Below are positions 8,537-18,486 of a stretch of 64,000 nt of DNA, piece after piece; the stretch's first letter is position 1; each line of letters begins with the position of its first letter. The position numbers and the translations under genes were made by a program. Origin of the DNA: Pycnococcus provasolii (Eukaryota > Chlorophyta > Pseudoscourfieldiophyceae > Pseudoscourfieldiales). The DNA lies in NCBI GenBank assembly GCA_049487715.1, contig CP150561.1:620001-684000 (forward strand). The letters run 5' to 3'. The notes beneath the pieces were generated by a model. The model was not told where the DNA came from, did not search any database, and saw only the letters and a program-made list of their open reading frames with translations.

Positions 8537-10420
8537 ATGTCGTCGCACTCGTTGAAGAAGAAGGTGAAGAAACACCAACCGTCCTTGCTTGCCTTTGGGT
8601 TTCAACCTTCCTCTTCCGGTAAGTCTGCACCACCACCACCACCGGCATCGGCATCGGCACTACCCTACTTCTCTCATGCTCCTTCTGCGCCACCTCCTCC
8701 TCCTCCTTCTGCGCCACCTCCCCCATTTAAGTCTCTGGAAGCTTCCTTGGAGAAGGCCACGCCGGCTCACGTTGCGTGTGCTAGCAATCAAGTAGGGATA
8801 CCAGTGGTCTCCCCCGACGGTCGCGGAAGGTTGGACGACGACGATGAGGAGGAGGATCGTATTCACAACCAGGAGGAGGAGGAGGAGGAGGAGAAGACGA
8901 AGGAGGAGAACGCGACGCCTGCCCAGAAGGAGATGGAAACGCAACTCTTGAAGGAGTCGCGCGCACAACCAACAAATACGACGGAACAACAAGGCAACAG
9001 GCAAACGAGCAACGGCCAGCTTTTGAGCGAATACGAATTGGAAAGGTTAGAGCGAATGAGGCGCAACGAAGAATACATGCGCAAACTTGGAATCGTTCCC
9101 ATGGCTTCTGCTGCACAGCCGAGTGCATTCATAAGCAACGCAAAGCCGCCTGACGCGCAGAAGCGGTGGCGGACTTCTCAGCGGCGTGCAGCCGCCTCGA
9201 GGGAATCGGCAGAGCCTGTGCGCAAGTCGAGACGAGTTGCAAACTTGAAAGCTGATACAGCCATCTACGCCGAGTTTGCAGAGGAGGATGAGCAGGCTCA
9301 GGTTCAGCAGCAGCAAGAAGAGCCGGCGTACGTGGATGCGTGCACTGTGATGAGATACCTCGCGGACGCACCGCCAGCTGCTCAGGCGGAGGCGTCAAGC
9401 AGCGCCGAGGCTGGGCACGGAAAGGCGATCGCGGGATACACCACGCACGGCGCACGAAGCTACGAGCTTGCCAAGGGGTGCAAGTCGTACTCGGTTGACG
9501 CCCACGGCGCGCTCGTGACGGCTGCTGGACACGGCGGATTCGTGCATGTTTTTGCCACGGACAAACAGCCCTTACTCTACTATAAGGCTCACACTGGCTG
9601 GGTTTCAGAAGTTCGACTCCTCGCGGATTCGAAGAGTCTGTTGACATCATCCAACGATGGCGCTGTGAGCCTATGGAGCCTGGAGTCAGTGCGCGCCGAC
9701 GACTCGCTGACGCCCGAGCGCAAGATGACGTCCAAAGTGCACGGCGGCTCAGGAATCTTCTCCATGGACATTTATGAGCAAAATTGCGCAGCTACAGCAA
9801 CCGCCGCGAAGGATGGAAGCATCATGGTATCTTCGTTCGCCTCGTCAGACTACAACGTGACGTGGCAGCGCAACGATGCACATGCAGGCGTCGCGAAGAG
9901 CGTGAGATGGCGTGACGCGAACGTGATGGGATCCGCGGGAAATGACGGCAGTGTTCGCTTGTGGGACGTGCGCATGCCAGAGACGAACGACGCGTGTGCC
10001 GATTTCGCTGGCATGCCTGACGGCGGCGTGGTGAATTTTGCCGAGTTTGGTGGAGAGCATTACTGCGCATGCTCAGGATTCAGCCGAGAGGTGGCCATTT
10101 GGGACACGAGGCGGCTGGATCAGCACGTTTGCACACTCGTCGGTCACTGCGGCGGCACGGGCGTAGGTCAGCGCATCAAGTCCCTTTACCGCGCCGTGTA
10201 TACACCAGACGCCAAGCACGTCGTCGTGTGTGGTCCTGGCAGCGCGTCTCTATCGCTGTACGATGGAATGACGGGGGCTTGTCTATCTCGCGGCGAACTA
10301 GGCTCTGACGCAACAGCTATCAAGTGCACTGGTTCCCGCATCTGGCTCGCTTTTCCCGGGCGCATCCTCAGCGCATCTGCAATTTTCAACACGCCGACAT
10401 CACAGTCTCCGTGTGTGTAA
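8537..10420 (+). CDS. WD40 repeat protein, WDR76/DDB2-like
   Basis: The 627-residue protein starts at the ATG at 8537. The N terminus is Lys-rich then Pro- and Glu-rich and probably disordered. Around residues 165-190, EYELERLERMRRNEEYMRKL matches the helix that precedes the propeller in WDR76-type proteins. From about residue 300 to the end there are WD40 blades (for example GWVSEVRLLADSKSLLTSSN, and NDGSVRLWDVRMPE). WDR76 relatives bind damaged DNA or chromatin and can act with CUL4-DDB1 ubiquitin ligases; a role here is by homology only. A short string near residues 14-21 (QPSLLAFG) resembles a degenerate PCNA-binding box. TGTAA at 10437 follows the stop. Confidence 0.85.
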   Translation: MSSHSLKKKVKKHQPSLLAFGFQPSSSGKSAPPPPPASASALPYFSHAPSAPPPPPPSAPPPPFKSLEASLEKATPAHVACASNQVGIPVVSPDGRGRLDDDDEEEDRIHNQEEEEEEEKTKEENATPAQKEMETQLLKESRAQPTNTTEQQGNRQTSNGQLLSEYELERLERMRRNEEYMRKLGIVPMASAAQPSAFISNAKPPDAQKRWRTSQRRAAASRESAEPVRKSRRVANLKADTAIYAEFAEEDEQAQVQQQQEEPAYVDACTVMRYLADAPPAAQAEASSSAEAGHGKAIAGYTTHGARSYELAKGCKSYSVDAHGALVTAAGHGGFVHVFATDKQPLLYYKAHTGWVSEVRLLADSKSLLTSSNDGAVSLWSLESVRADDSLTPERKMTSKVHGGSGIFSMDIYEQNCAATATAAKDGSIMVSSFASSDYNVTWQRNDAHAGVAKSVRWRDANVMGSAGNDGSVRLWDVRMPETNDACADFAGMPDGGVVNFAEFGGEHYCACSGFSREVAIWDTRRLDQHVCTLVGHCGGTGVGQRIKSLYRAVYTPDAKHVVVCGPGSASLSLYDGMTGACLSRGELGSDATAIKCTGSRIWLAFPGRILSASAIFNTPTSQSPCV

Positions 10421-10499
10421 ACCAAAAAACATGAATTGTAACAACAAAATGGAGATGATGGGATGAAAGTAATGTCGAAATGTTTTTACAACGGAAGGT

Positions 10500-11399
10500 T
10501 TAGTGACGCGCTCTTTGCGTGCTCGGCGCCACGAGCTCACGCTCCACCTCAACACCGCGCCTGCGCTTGGAGGATGCGCGAGGGAAAGCGGCGGATGCTG
10601 CCGCTCCTGCACCAGCAGGCTTCGTCGGAGTTTCGAATCGCCCTCCAAATCGCTCGGGCAGATCCTCGAGGTCCTCCTCGTCGTCGCTGTCCTCAAAGTC
10701 TCCTTCGACAAATTCCACCTCTTCCTCCTCCTCTTCCTCCTCTTCCTCCTCTTCCTCGTCGTCTTCGTCTTCGACTTCGACTTCAAGCTCCTCTTCCTCC
10801 TCTTCCTCCTCCTCCACCTCCTGCAGCGCCTTCTCGTACTGTCTTGTTGGGAAGTTGTAGATGTCCCCGTACGTTCCACTCTGCAGTCGCTCGAGCAGTT
10901 CCTTTTCAATGGCGTTGTCGAGCTGTGCCGCCTTCTCCGCCTTCGCCTCCTTTCGCCTGAGCATTTTCTCCTTTCTGTTCGGCAGCGTGACTGTCTCCGG
11001 CTCATTTCGCGCGGCGAGTTTGCGTACTCGTATGAGGTACTGGTGCATTTTCGTGAGTCTCTGTTTGTTTTTGTGCACGAGAAACTTGGGCCAGAATTCG
11101 AGTAGTTTGTCAACTTGCTCGAGCGCCTTTGCGTAGTTTGCTTTGAGTTTTCGCTTTTCCCAGAGCTGCTTGGGCAGGTGCGCTCGCTCGACGCACTTGG
11201 TGTAGAGGTACAGCGTTCCGTCTTGTTCGCGTATGGTAGCGTACCTCGCGTTAGCGAGCGGGCACGAGGAGCGGTTGCACAGTCCGGTGACGTTGTATTC
11301 GTTTTTGCAGAAGTTCTGCGTCTGCGCGTTCACCTTCGCCTTGAAACTGCAGTGGTAGTTGTTGATGACCTGCCAAATCACCTCGTCGTTGCACGCCAT
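10500..11399 (-). CDS. MAK16: MAK16, 60S ribosome biogenesis factor
   Basis: The start is an ATG at 11399 and the length is 299 residues, normal for the family. The N-terminal strings DEVIWQVINNYHCSFKAK, NVTGLCNRSSCPLANARYAT and LYTKCVERAHLPKQLWEKRK are diagnostic of MAK16. The Cys-rich part (CKNEYNVTGLCNRSSC) is the conserved metal-binding-like region. Lys/Arg-rich helices follow, then a long Glu/Asp-rich segment and a basic tail, typical of nucleolar assembly factors. MAK16 acts in the nucleolus with RPF1 during early 60S subunit assembly. TTACA at 10486-10490 (TGTAA on the coding strand) lies 10 bases past the stop. A telomere-like block lies in its upstream region. Confidence 0.96.
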   Translation of the reverse strand: MACNDEVIWQVINNYHCSFKAKVNAQTQNFCKNEYNVTGLCNRSSCPLANARYATIREQDGTLYLYTKCVERAHLPKQLWEKRKLKANYAKALEQVDKLLEFWPKFLVHKNKQRLTKMHQYLIRVRKLAARNEPETVTLPNRKEKMLRRKEAKAEKAAQLDNAIEKELLERLQSGTYGDIYNFPTRQYEKALQEVEEEEEEEEELEVEVEDEDDEEEEEEEEEEEEEVEFVEGDFEDSDDEEDLEDLPERFGGRFETPTKPAGAGAAASAAFPRASSKRRRGVEVERELVAPSTQRARH

Positions 11400-11648
11400 C
11401 GTCGTCTTTGGAGTGGAGGAGGAGAGTGATTGAACGGCGGGTGGCGGCGGGCCTTGAAAGGGGGAGGAACAGGTGACAGGTGGGGGGAACCACCTCCGCG
11501 TTCGCCTGTTCGAGTTGTCGTGATCGATCGATCCCCGATCATTCCCCGACCTTTTGGGAATCTCTCTCTTGCCCTCTTCCTTCCTCTCTGCCAGCAGGCC
11601 TGCAGTCGCCCTGGATCTGGAGACGCTCTACGGTCTACGGTATCGCCC

Positions 11649-11703
11649 GGGTTAGGGTTAGGGTTAAACTTTAGGGTTACGGTGGTTAGGGTTAGGGTTA
11701 GGG
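11649..11703. repeat. Telomere-like TTAGGG block upstream of MAK16
   Basis: Six or so GTTAGG/TTAGGG units with one short interruption lie about 250-300 bp upstream of the MAK16 start, in the 0.5 kb between MAK16 and the 3' end of the rhomboid gene. The remainder of 11400-11903 shows no other gene. Confidence 0.85.
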
Positions 11704-11903
11704 GTCTTGCTCTCGTCGTCCCGTTGCACCTTGGTTGTTGTCTTTCGGATTTATTTTAATTGTCACACTTTTTCTCGTCGCGTTTATTTACACCTACCCG
11801 GTAGGTGCTTGGCATACTGTACTCTCGAGCAACGTTATAATAAGTAGAAAAAAAAACATGCTTCTAAATACTTCTTACTGTATAATTTCCCACCGGTCCT
11901 TGG

Positions 11904-12845
11904 TTATCGCCTCGTGCGCTCGTCGCCGCTCGGAAGGCCGTTCAGCGCTAGCACGAGTACGACGCCTGCGAGCGCACCGCCTAAGTGCGCGACGTGACCG
12001 ACGGGCAAGCCCGCGAGCGTTGCGCCGCCAGCGACCTGATTGCGAACTTCGTCGCGCACACGCTCGACGACAAACTGGCCGAGAATCACGCTCTCTAAAA
12101 GAGTTCGCCACTGAAGTCCGCGCAGGAGCTTGACGAGCGCGGAGACGGCAAATAGCCCAAACACGGCGCCAGACGCACCCACGGACACGATCGGCGAAGC
12201 TGGCTGGAGCAGGTAGCTGAGCAAATTAGCACCTATGCCCGTTGCTAAGTACGCGAACCAAACGCCGAACGTGCCCTCCTCCTCCTCCACGAGCTTACCA
12301 AAAATGTACAGGAAAAAGGCGTTGCTCGAGAGGTGCGCGTAGTTGGCGTGACAGAACGTTGACGTGACGAACTGAAACCAAACAGGTCGCTGGTGGTTCA
12401 AGTACAGCCACTTGACCCAGTTCTGGTGAAAGAGGTGGTCAAGTGCGAACAACACGAAGTTGATGGCGAGTAGAGCGAAGACGCCATTGTACGACGGTCC
12501 GTTGATTCTGCGACCACCACCACCGCCGCCAGCTCTCGCCGCTTTCTCGTCGGAGTCGTTCAAGAGCGCCCGAAGTCGTGCGTCGGAGTCGTCTCTGCTT
12601 GAAGCGTGCAGGCGCGTGTTTGACGCTGCACCCCCCCACGTGGACTGGTTCCAGAACGGCAAGCTGGAGTGGTGTCTCTTTTTGTGCGCCGGCGCGTTGG
12701 TGGGAGCTATCGGCGGAGCGTTCCACTGCGACGGGAGCCGCCCTCCTCCGTGCGCGTACGCTGCCATCGTAACTGCGGGTCGTAGTCTGCGGGTTGACTT
12801 CTTCCAGCCAGCCAGACAGACAGAGCCTTTGCGAGTAGCCAACAT
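11904..12845 (-). CDS. Rhomboid intramembrane serine protease, RBL11-like
   Basis: Chosen start is the ATG at 12845; the frame extends upstream only from a non-ATG codon. The first ~110 residues are basic, Ser/Ala/Gly-rich and lack membrane segments, fitting an organelle transit peptide plus linker. Six or so membrane helices follow. The catalytic serine is S225 in VGASGAVFG and the catalytic histidine is H287 in VAHLGG, so the protease should be active. FVTSTFCHANYAHLSSNAFF is the conserved rhomboid L1/helix-2 region. Similarity in order and motifs is greatest to plant plastid RBL11-type rhomboids, which act in the envelope; plastid rather than mitochondrial location is inferred. No partner gene is adjacent. 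Confidence 0.9.
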   Translation of the reverse strand: MLATRKGSVCLAGWKKSTRRLRPAVTMAAYAHGGGRLPSQWNAPPIAPTNAPAHKKRHHSSLPFWNQSTWGGAASNTRLHASSRDDSDARLRALLNDSDEKAARAGGGGGGRRINGPSYNGVFALLAINFVLFALDHLFHQNWVKWLYLNHQRPVWFQFVTSTFCHANYAHLSSNAFFLYIFGKLVEEEEGTFGVWFAYLATGIGANLLSYLLQPASPIVSVGASGAVFGLFAVSALVKLLRGLQWRTLLESVILGQFVVERVRDEVRNQVAGGATLAGLPVGHVAHLGGALAGVVLVLALNGLPSGDERTRR

Positions 12846-13142
12846 ACGCCTTGTAAGCGGGTCGGAAACAAGCAATCACGAGTGCGGATGGCGTGGCAGG
12901 TGCGTGCGAGGGGAAAAGGCCCCCGAGGGGGGGGGAACGGAAAAACGGATAAGGGTCCACACCCACACAAGGCGGGGCAAGAAAAAGAGATGGGGGGATC
13001 CCTCCTTGCACCTTGATCGGTCAAGGAATTACTACTGCCCATCTTGCCGGTGGGAAATGTACTGTATCTCACAAACAAACAAAACGTCACAGATATGTTC
13101 AAGACATGTTTACAGAACTCTTTACTTTCCATGTAGTTCGTC

Positions 13143-14858
13143 TTAATGCTTGAAATGCCTCACGCCCGTCGTGAAGAGCGCGACGCCGTACTTGTCGCAG
13201 CACTCCACGGCGTCGGAGTCGCGCATGCTTCCACCGGGGTGCGCGATGACGGAAACGCCCGCTTGGCACGCCTTCTCCACGCTATCGTTCCAACTGAACG
13301 GAAAGAAGGCGTCGCTCGCGAGGCTCGATCCCTTCGCCTCGTCGCCAGCCTTTTCCAACGCAATGCGCACGCTGTTGACGCGATTCGGCTGTCCCGATCC
13401 CATGCCAAGCAGTCGGCCATCCTTCGCGACGGCAATGGCGTTGCTCTTGACGTGCTTGACGATCGTCCACGCGAGGCGCAGGTCCGTCATCTGCTCGTCT
13501 GTCGCGGTCGCCTCAGCTGCCTTCTCGAACGATGCGGTGTCTCCCGTCACGTCGTCAGCAGACTGCGCGAGGAATCCGCCACCCACCTGCCTCCAGCTGA
13601 GCTTCGCCGCGTCGCGAGGTGGCGCTTCGAGAATACGCAGCGTCTTCGACTTGCCCTTGAGCACCTCGAGTCCCTCAGGCGTGTACGACGGCGCGATGAC
13701 AATCTCGTAGAACATGCGCGTCTCGCCATCCTCCGGCGATCGGAACTCGCGGATCTCGCGTGCGAGGTCGGCGTCGACCGTCGTGTTGAACGCGACGATT
13801 CCACCGAACGCCGAGATGTGGTCTGCGCGCACGGCGCAGCGGTACGCCTCCAGCAGGTCGCGATTCGCGCCGACGACCGCAGCTCCGCACGGGTTCGTGT
13901 GCTTCACGATGACGCACGCATCCTCCTTGATGTCGCTCACGCACGAGTACGCCGCGTCGGCGTCGAGGTAGTTGTTGTACGACATCTCCTTTCCATGGTG
14001 CTGCACGGCGCGCGCCACGCCGCCTCCGCCATTCTCGCGAAGGCTGTCATCCTGGTAGAACGCCGCTGGCTGGTGCGGATTCTCACCATAGCGCAGCGGA
14101 ACGCTCTGGCTGACTGGGATGACCGCCGCGGGGGGCAGGCTGTTGGGCTCCGCGAACCCCGCGTTGTCCCAGAGCCACTCGCTGACGGACGCGTCGTACG
14201 CGGCGCAGTGCTGGAACGCCTTCCACGCGAGACGCCGGCGCAGGTTGGCGTCGACGGACTTGCTTTCGATGGCGTCGCACACTTCGTCGTAGTCCGCGGG
14301 GTCGACGACGACGAGAACGTCGTCGTGGTTCTTGGCGGCTGCGCGTATCATCGCGGGTCCTCCAATGTCGATGTTCTCGACAGCCTCCTCCCACGTCGGC
14401 GTTTTGTCCGGGTTCGTGACTGTGGCTCGGAACGGGTAGAGGTTGACGACGACGACGTCGATGGTATCAATTTTGTGTTCCTCAAGCTTGGCAACGTGTT
14501 CTGGCATACCCCTTCTGGCAAGGATTCCTCCGTGAATGGCTGGGTGCAGCGTCTTGACGCGTCCGTCGAGCATTTCGGGGAAGTTGGTGACTTCGTCGAC
14601 GGGCGTGACGGGTAAGCTTTGCGCTTCAATGAACTTCGCGGATCCTCCGGTGGAGATGAGCTGCACTCCCGCGTCGTGCAGGCGACGAGCGAGCTTGTCA
14701 AGGTTGTGTTTGTCTGACACGCTGACCAGAGCGCGCTTCATGGCGGCGTGCGCCATGACAGATCGCCGAGTAGACTGTAATCCCGTTTGGTTCTTCGAAG
14801 ATCGTGCTCTATGACAACGACGAGTAGCTGATCGTTCCGCGGAACCGGAGGCGAGCAT
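13143..14858 (-). CDS. purH: Bifunctional AICAR transformylase/IMP cyclohydrolase (PurH/ATIC)
   Basis: This enzyme catalyses the last two steps of IMP synthesis. The start at ATG 14858 gives a basic, Ser/Arg-rich leader of about 35 residues. The conserved protein begins at KRALVSVSDKHNLDKLARRL (internal ATG at 14756 possible). The N-terminal cyclohydrolase domain shows GGSAKFIEAQ, VTNFPEMLDGRVKTLHP and VVVNLYPF. The C-terminal transformylase domain shows LRYGENPHQPAAFY, KHTNPCGAA and the conserved end ...VSVIAHPGGSMRDSD. Length is normal (~570 aa). The leader suggests plastid import, as for plant purine synthesis. TTACA at 13110-13114 gives TGTAA on the coding strand just after the stop. It shares a divergent promoter region with the GRC3/NOL9 gene. 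Confidence 0.95.
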   Translation of the reverse strand: MLASGSAERSATRRCHRARSSKNQTGLQSTRRSVMAHAAMKRALVSVSDKHNLDKLARRLHDAGVQLISTGGSAKFIEAQSLPVTPVDEVTNFPEMLDGRVKTLHPAIHGGILARRGMPEHVAKLEEHKIDTIDVVVVNLYPFRATVTNPDKTPTWEEAVENIDIGGPAMIRAAAKNHDDVLVVVDPADYDEVCDAIESKSVDANLRRRLAWKAFQHCAAYDASVSEWLWDNAGFAEPNSLPPAAVIPVSQSVPLRYGENPHQPAAFYQDDSLRENGGGGVARAVQHHGKEMSYNNYLDADAAYSCVSDIKEDACVIVKHTNPCGAAVVGANRDLLEAYRCAVRADHISAFGGIVAFNTTVDADLAREIREFRSPEDGETRMFYEIVIAPSYTPEGLEVLKGKSKTLRILEAPPRDAAKLSWRQVGGGFLAQSADDVTGDTASFEKAAEATATDEQMTDLRLAWTIVKHVKSNAIAVAKDGRLLGMGSGQPNRVNSVRIALEKAGDEAKGSSLASDAFFPFSWNDSVEKACQAGVSVIAHPGGSMRDSDAVECCDKYGVALFTTGVRHFKH

Positions 14859-15315
14859 CACGAGGAGGGAGTCACCGGTGATACAGAAACGGAGGTCTGG
14901 GAGAGGAGAGGGGAAAACTTCGAAACCGGAGTCGGAAAGGAAAGGAAAGGAAAGGGGCGCCGCCGCCGGGAAAAGGAAAAGGACGGGCAGTTAGTTAGTT
15001 GGCAGGGGCGGGAGAGGGATTTATAGACTATTTTATTTTGGGTTTGGGTTTGGATTTTTAAAAGCTTTTTGGAACTAAACGCCCGATCATGAAATTCATT
15101 CTTTGTTCCGGGAGAAATGCTCAATAGGGGTTCTGAACTAGGGGTTAGGTTGGGGAGCACTACTGTTCGGGTTTTCTTTTCTTTTTTCTTCCGTGTATGT
15201 GTAGGTTGTGTGTGTCTGTTCGTGTGTGTCATTTATTATTTTTGATTTTTCTATGTCTTTTTTTTTCGCTGACGCTTCCTTTGCGCGACTATATTTACAA
15301 CTAGTGTATGTATTC

Positions 15316-17203
15316 ATGCCGCCCCCGTTGAAGAAGCGACTCAAGGCAGGGAAGAGACTCAAAGCAGCAGCAGCAGCAGCACCGCCATGGACTCGCCTCT
15401 CCTGCCGACTTGTTGGACGACTTGGTCGAAGGCGAAGAACCTCACTTCTTGCACCTCGGTCAGCACGGTTCTGCGCCTACCACCTCATCACCAGATACCA
15501 CCGCATTCACCTACTCGCGCGCAAACGGAGTGCTCCGCCTCGCGCCGGGAGCACGCGTCGCCGTCACGCGCAGGGAGCGAAACGACCAGCAGAACGCGCA
15601 CGGAGAACCTTGTCGAGACCCGTGCGACAAAGTCAACGTGAAAGTCACCGCAGGTACGCTCGAAATCGGGAACGGGTATTTGCTAACGCCTTCGTCGTCG
15701 CCTGTCACTGTTCCGATATGCGCGGCGTCGCTGTTGGCAAGTGCCGCCGCTTCGTCAAACGCGACGGCTTCTTCCCCAGAGCTTCTTACCGACACGTCAC
15801 GGGCGCTCACGCTGCGGGCGATATCCACGCCGGCGGTTGGCCAAGGGACGCAAACGCCACTCGTGCTCGCGCCTACCGTGACCGTCGTGCAGTTTGAGAC
15901 GCCAACTGGACATGAGGTTGGCGTACTCGACGAACTCGACTTTCAACCAACGGACGATACGCAGAACGACGACGCGTGGATGACGCAAATCGAAACGGCC
16001 GTGAGCGATGCTCTGGCAGGCCGTATCGTGGTCGCAGCTGCGGTGGGATCGAAGGGAACGGGAAAAAGTACTCTGCTGCGTCGACTGACGAATGCTCTCC
16101 TCTCGCGTGGTAACGTGAGACGCGTGCTGTGGCTTGACCTCGACGTGGGGCAACCTGAGCTGTCCCCGCCGGGTCTCGTGAGCCTGAGTGCCGTTGACGC
16201 GGCGGGAACGACGCTCGAAGATGGGCCGCTGCTGCTGCGATCACCCGCTCACCAGCGCAATCCTATCACGTGCTACGCGGTTGGCGGACCAAGTCCTCAG
16301 CACGACCCGGGCGCGTACGCGGAGGCGGCTTTGCAGCTGGCGGCGGAGGCGCGCCGTCGCCTCGACGATCCGCACGATGCAGCTGGTGCGGTGGTGATAA
16401 ACACACACGGATGGTGCACGGGTCTTGGCCAAGTACTCACGCAGCAAGCTTTGCAGGCGTCGTCTCCCACGCATCTGTTTGTTATGCAGGATTCCGGTGC
16501 GAGTGCTGGCGACGGCGGCGGCGACGAGGAGGAGGAGGAGGAGGAGGAGGAGGAGGAGGACGAGGACGAAGCGCCACCAGTGTCGTCGTCGTCGTCGTCT
16601 TCGGCTCTCGCAGCCTATTGGATAGGTGTGCACCATGCATCCATGCCTATTCGCGTGACTTCGCTTCCCGCCGTCGTCACCACACCATCGTCGTGCATGC
16701 CAACGGCATCTGATCGTCGAACCGCCTCGTGGCTTCGGTGGTGCGAGCGCGTCGTCATTGCACATGGGGGCACAATGCACGGGCCACCGAGATTGGCCGG
16801 TGTCGCGCTCGCCGCCGCGACGCCTTACGCGGTTCCCCTGAGCGCAGTCGCCATTCTTCACGACGGCGAGGTTTCGCAGGAGCACCTTCCAGGTTTGCTC
16901 AACGCGTCCGTGGTTGCGCTGCAGACGTCAACCGCACACGGCGCGCCGTCTCTCGGCTTGGGCCTGGTTCGCACGTCCGGCGACCCGCTTCTTATACTCA
17001 CCGCCATACCATTGTCAACCGCGCGCACGTCCTGCCGCGCCTTGCTTGCGGGTGTTCGCGGCCTGGAGTTGCCTCTTTCCTTCCTCGACAGCGCGTCGTG
17101 CGCTTACGCGGCATCCGGAAACCTCAGCCTTCAGGTTTCCGGCAGCGCGGGCAGTGCACCACAACGCGCTCGTCGCAACCTGCAGCGACGAGCGCAAACG
17201 TAA
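15316..17203 (+). CDS. Polynucleotide 5'-kinase, GRC3/NOL9-like (5' end unresolved)
   Basis: GRC3/NOL9 phosphorylates RNA 5' ends during ITS2 removal in pre-rRNA processing in the nucleolus. The main frame is open from about 15332 to 17203. It contains a Walker A motif (AVGSKGTGKSTLLRRL, about 16043-16090) and the family motif VLWLDLDVGQPELSPPG. An acidic insertion (~16526-16570) splits the middle. The main frame has no ATG near its start. The best ATG (15316, MPPPLKKRLKAGKRLK, nucleolar-signal-like) is in the frame one base earlier, separated by a (CAG)n run at 15363-15382. Either an intron or a one-base indel joins the two. TGTAA follows the stop. The C-terminal region is short and basic. 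Confidence 0.82.
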
Positions 17204-17345
17204 TAATGTAATTATAGTCCGCGCAGCGCGGATGGATATGTAAAAGATGATATATGTAGAAGAGGTTTTTCTAGACTTAAAGTTCTAATAACACAGATAA
17301 TATAAATAGATAGATTTATACATAAGGTGCCGCTCCGCATGGTGC

Positions 17346-17558
17346 TCACAACCATCCAACGCCGTTGACTCCTCCATCTTTTGCCCAACGCTCGACGACG
17401 ATATTGTACCTGTGGTACCCATCAACTCCAGCGTCGATCGTCGCTGCAACACTGCACTCGCATTGCGCGTACTTGCTGTAACCAGGGCAGTTGCACGAAC
17501 AACGCAACGCAGGGTTCAACTCTTTGCCCTCTTGAATGGCACGCAACGTCGCAACACA
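17346..17558 (-). pseudogene. Possible last exon or relic with SWIM-like zinc finger
   Basis: A 70-codon minus-strand frame ends at 17346 and begins at a plausible splice acceptor (CTAGCAG ending at 17559); it has no ATG. It contains CSCNCPGYSKYAQCEC, which resembles the C-x-C...C-x-H metal site of SWIM domains (last position Cys instead of His). SWIM domains occur in MULE-type transposases and FAR1-like proteins. Upstream (17580-18046) two minus-strand frames could be earlier exons, but no joining is clear. This could be a small spliced gene, a transposon relic or chance. Confidence is low. Confidence 0.3.
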
Positions 17559-18486
17559 CTGCTAGTTTTCAGCCTTTTCTCAAAGGTCTCGATACAAAGT
17601 AAGACCTTTATGTACAACCAGTATTTGACTAGAACGTTTCTTCGTTGTGCGGCATGTCCAGCAGGCGAGCATTGCGGCAGAGGTTCGCGTACGTGGAGGC
17701 GAGTCCGGTGAGCTTGGTGCCGGACGAGCGCGGCGTCCCGGGGGTCTTAGCGGGTTGACTGTTGTCGGAAACAGATTGGCACGAGGGTGACGAGGCATAC
17801 CGCCTTCCAAACCACCTGGCTTTGCATTGAATACATACGGGCTAAACACGTCGCGTGTTGGTAAGCCATGCTCGTCTTCTGCCGGCAACAATATGGCGAT
17901 GAATTCGGCTGCCGATAATTCTCGGCGAGTCCAACACTGCCGGTGAGCAGTGCTGCGTGCGTGAGCGTGCGCGTGAGTGTCCCTTTTCCTCTACCTTTGG
18001 GACCCCGGTGACGTCGACCCTTTTTCCTCGTGTAATAGACAACCACTCTTTACGTTGCTACTTAAGGGACGTACGTCTTAAGGTCACTCCTAGTTGTCTT
18101 AGGACGGAAGGACAACTTCTCCCTAGCTGAGGTACGCCGTCACAGATCGCGGACTCACCCCTCTCTCCAGTCTCCACAAGTATCATAGTCACTCGAGCGG
18201 GATCCCCAAAGTCACCCCAAAAGCAAAACATTGAATGCCACCCAAGGGTGTATCCCCGTTACCCAAAGGTGCGTAGAAGAAACGGAAATGTCTGGAAATG
18301 TCCGGAGGGAGGGGACCACCTGAGGGGACCCCTGTTTGCGTAAAAAAGTCGTTGGGTGACGTCGCCTGTTTCTGTTTCTCTTCTCTTCTCGAAGGGGCGC
18401 TTGAGCAAGCTCCACTCCACCGACGCGACGACCTATCTCGCCATCCTCCGATCACTTCTGCTTCTTTTCTTGTCAGTCGTTAGACT
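17559..18486. other. Unresolved intergenic region before sulfite reductase
   Basis: Several short frames exist on both strands, none complete. The minus-strand pieces around 17580-17950 read better if spliced but cannot be joined with confidence. The right 300 bp should hold the sulfite reductase promoter and a pyrimidine-rich leader. The left flank (17204-17345) is AT-rich with a small GC hairpin near 17219. Confidence 0.4.

Noticed and set aside
13146-14615. 489-codon plus-strand frame opposite PurH
   Set aside because: PurH is unambiguous on the other strand; this frame has no protein-like features.
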